The position numbers and the translations under genes are program-made. Under the pieces are notes generated by a model that saw nothing but the letters and a program-made list of their open reading frames with translations, did not search any database and was not told the origin of the DNA. Shown piece after piece: positions 15,807 to 15,841 of a stretch of 15,841 bases of DNA; the first letter of the stretch is position 1; every line of letters starts with the position of its first letter. Origin of the DNA: an uncultured Clostridia bacterium (lineage in GTDB: Bacteria; Bacillota; Clostridia; UBA1381); the NCBI GenBank assembly GCA_944391265.1, contig CALXSX010000095.1, positions 1 through 15,841 on the forward strand. The letters are read 5' to 3'.

Positions 15807-15841
15807 AGTTTTCCTCCTGTTCGTCTATTATTTCTTCAATA
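15796..15841 (-). CDS. C-terminal end of an unknown upstream gene (partial)
   Basis: Reading the minus strand from 15840 gives an open frame coding ...IEEIIDEQEENYEL and a TGA stop at 15796-15798, overlapping the holin-like gene by 11 bases. The tail is acidic. An 11-base overlap is also seen between the 54-aa and 570-aa genes of the same operon. Only 14 codons are visible, so the evidence is position and overlap style alone; it could be untranslated leader. Confidence 0.4.
   Translation of the reverse strand, partial: IEEIIDEQEENYEL

Noticed and set aside
1..15841. CRISPR arrays, tRNA genes, riboswitches, insertion sequences, integrase or attachment sites
   Set aside because: No direct repeats with regular spacers, cloverleaf-like segments, terminal inverted repeats or recombinase motifs were seen; coding sequence covers essentially the whole window.

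Overview
The window is a single block of bacteriophage late genes. Every gene I can support lies on the minus strand and is transcribed from right (15841) to left (1). Shine-Dalgarno sequences of the AGGAGG type, frequent ATA isoleucine codons, an endolysin with an SLH-like C-terminal tail, and the general look of the proteins suggest a phage or prophage of a Clostridia-type (Firmicutes) host. This is an inference from style, not a taxonomic assignment. No integrase, attachment site, tRNA, host gene, CRISPR array or insertion sequence is visible, so I cannot say whether this is a prophage or a free phage.

Layout in transcription order. At the right edge is the C-terminus of an unknown gene. 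A lysis block follows: a holin-like membrane protein (90 aa), an unknown 77-aa protein, a one-TM plus coiled-coil protein resembling XhlA-type lysis accessories (101 aa), and an M15-type L,D-/D-peptidase endolysin. Virion genes come next: a 713-aa protein resembling podoviral tail-hub or nozzle propellers, a 116-aa putative head-tail adaptor, a 542-aa portal, a previously easy-to-miss 54-aa ORF, and a 570-aa Ala/Gln-rich helical virion protein. The block ends with the terminase large subunit and a giant ORF that starts at 6936 and stays open for all 2312 codons to the left edge of the window.

The giant ORF is the most interesting object. It carries an N-terminal M23 (LytM-type) zinc peptidase, glycine-rich hydrophobic stretches, a second putative zinc peptidase (HEISH), long coiled coils, and C-terminal segments like those of the large 'polyvalent' proteins of phages and conjugative elements. 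With portal, adaptor and propeller but no tail tube or tape-measure gene, the set suggests a short-tailed (podovirus-like) virion. In such a virion the giant protein, perhaps with the 570-aa protein, could be packaged and ejected with the DNA to cross the cell wall and act in the host.

Genes are separated by 0 to 15 bases or overlap by 4 to 11 bases. There is no non-coding stretch longer than about 35 bases and I see no internal promoter or terminator. The major capsid protein, scaffold, small terminase and receptor-binding proteins are not in this window.
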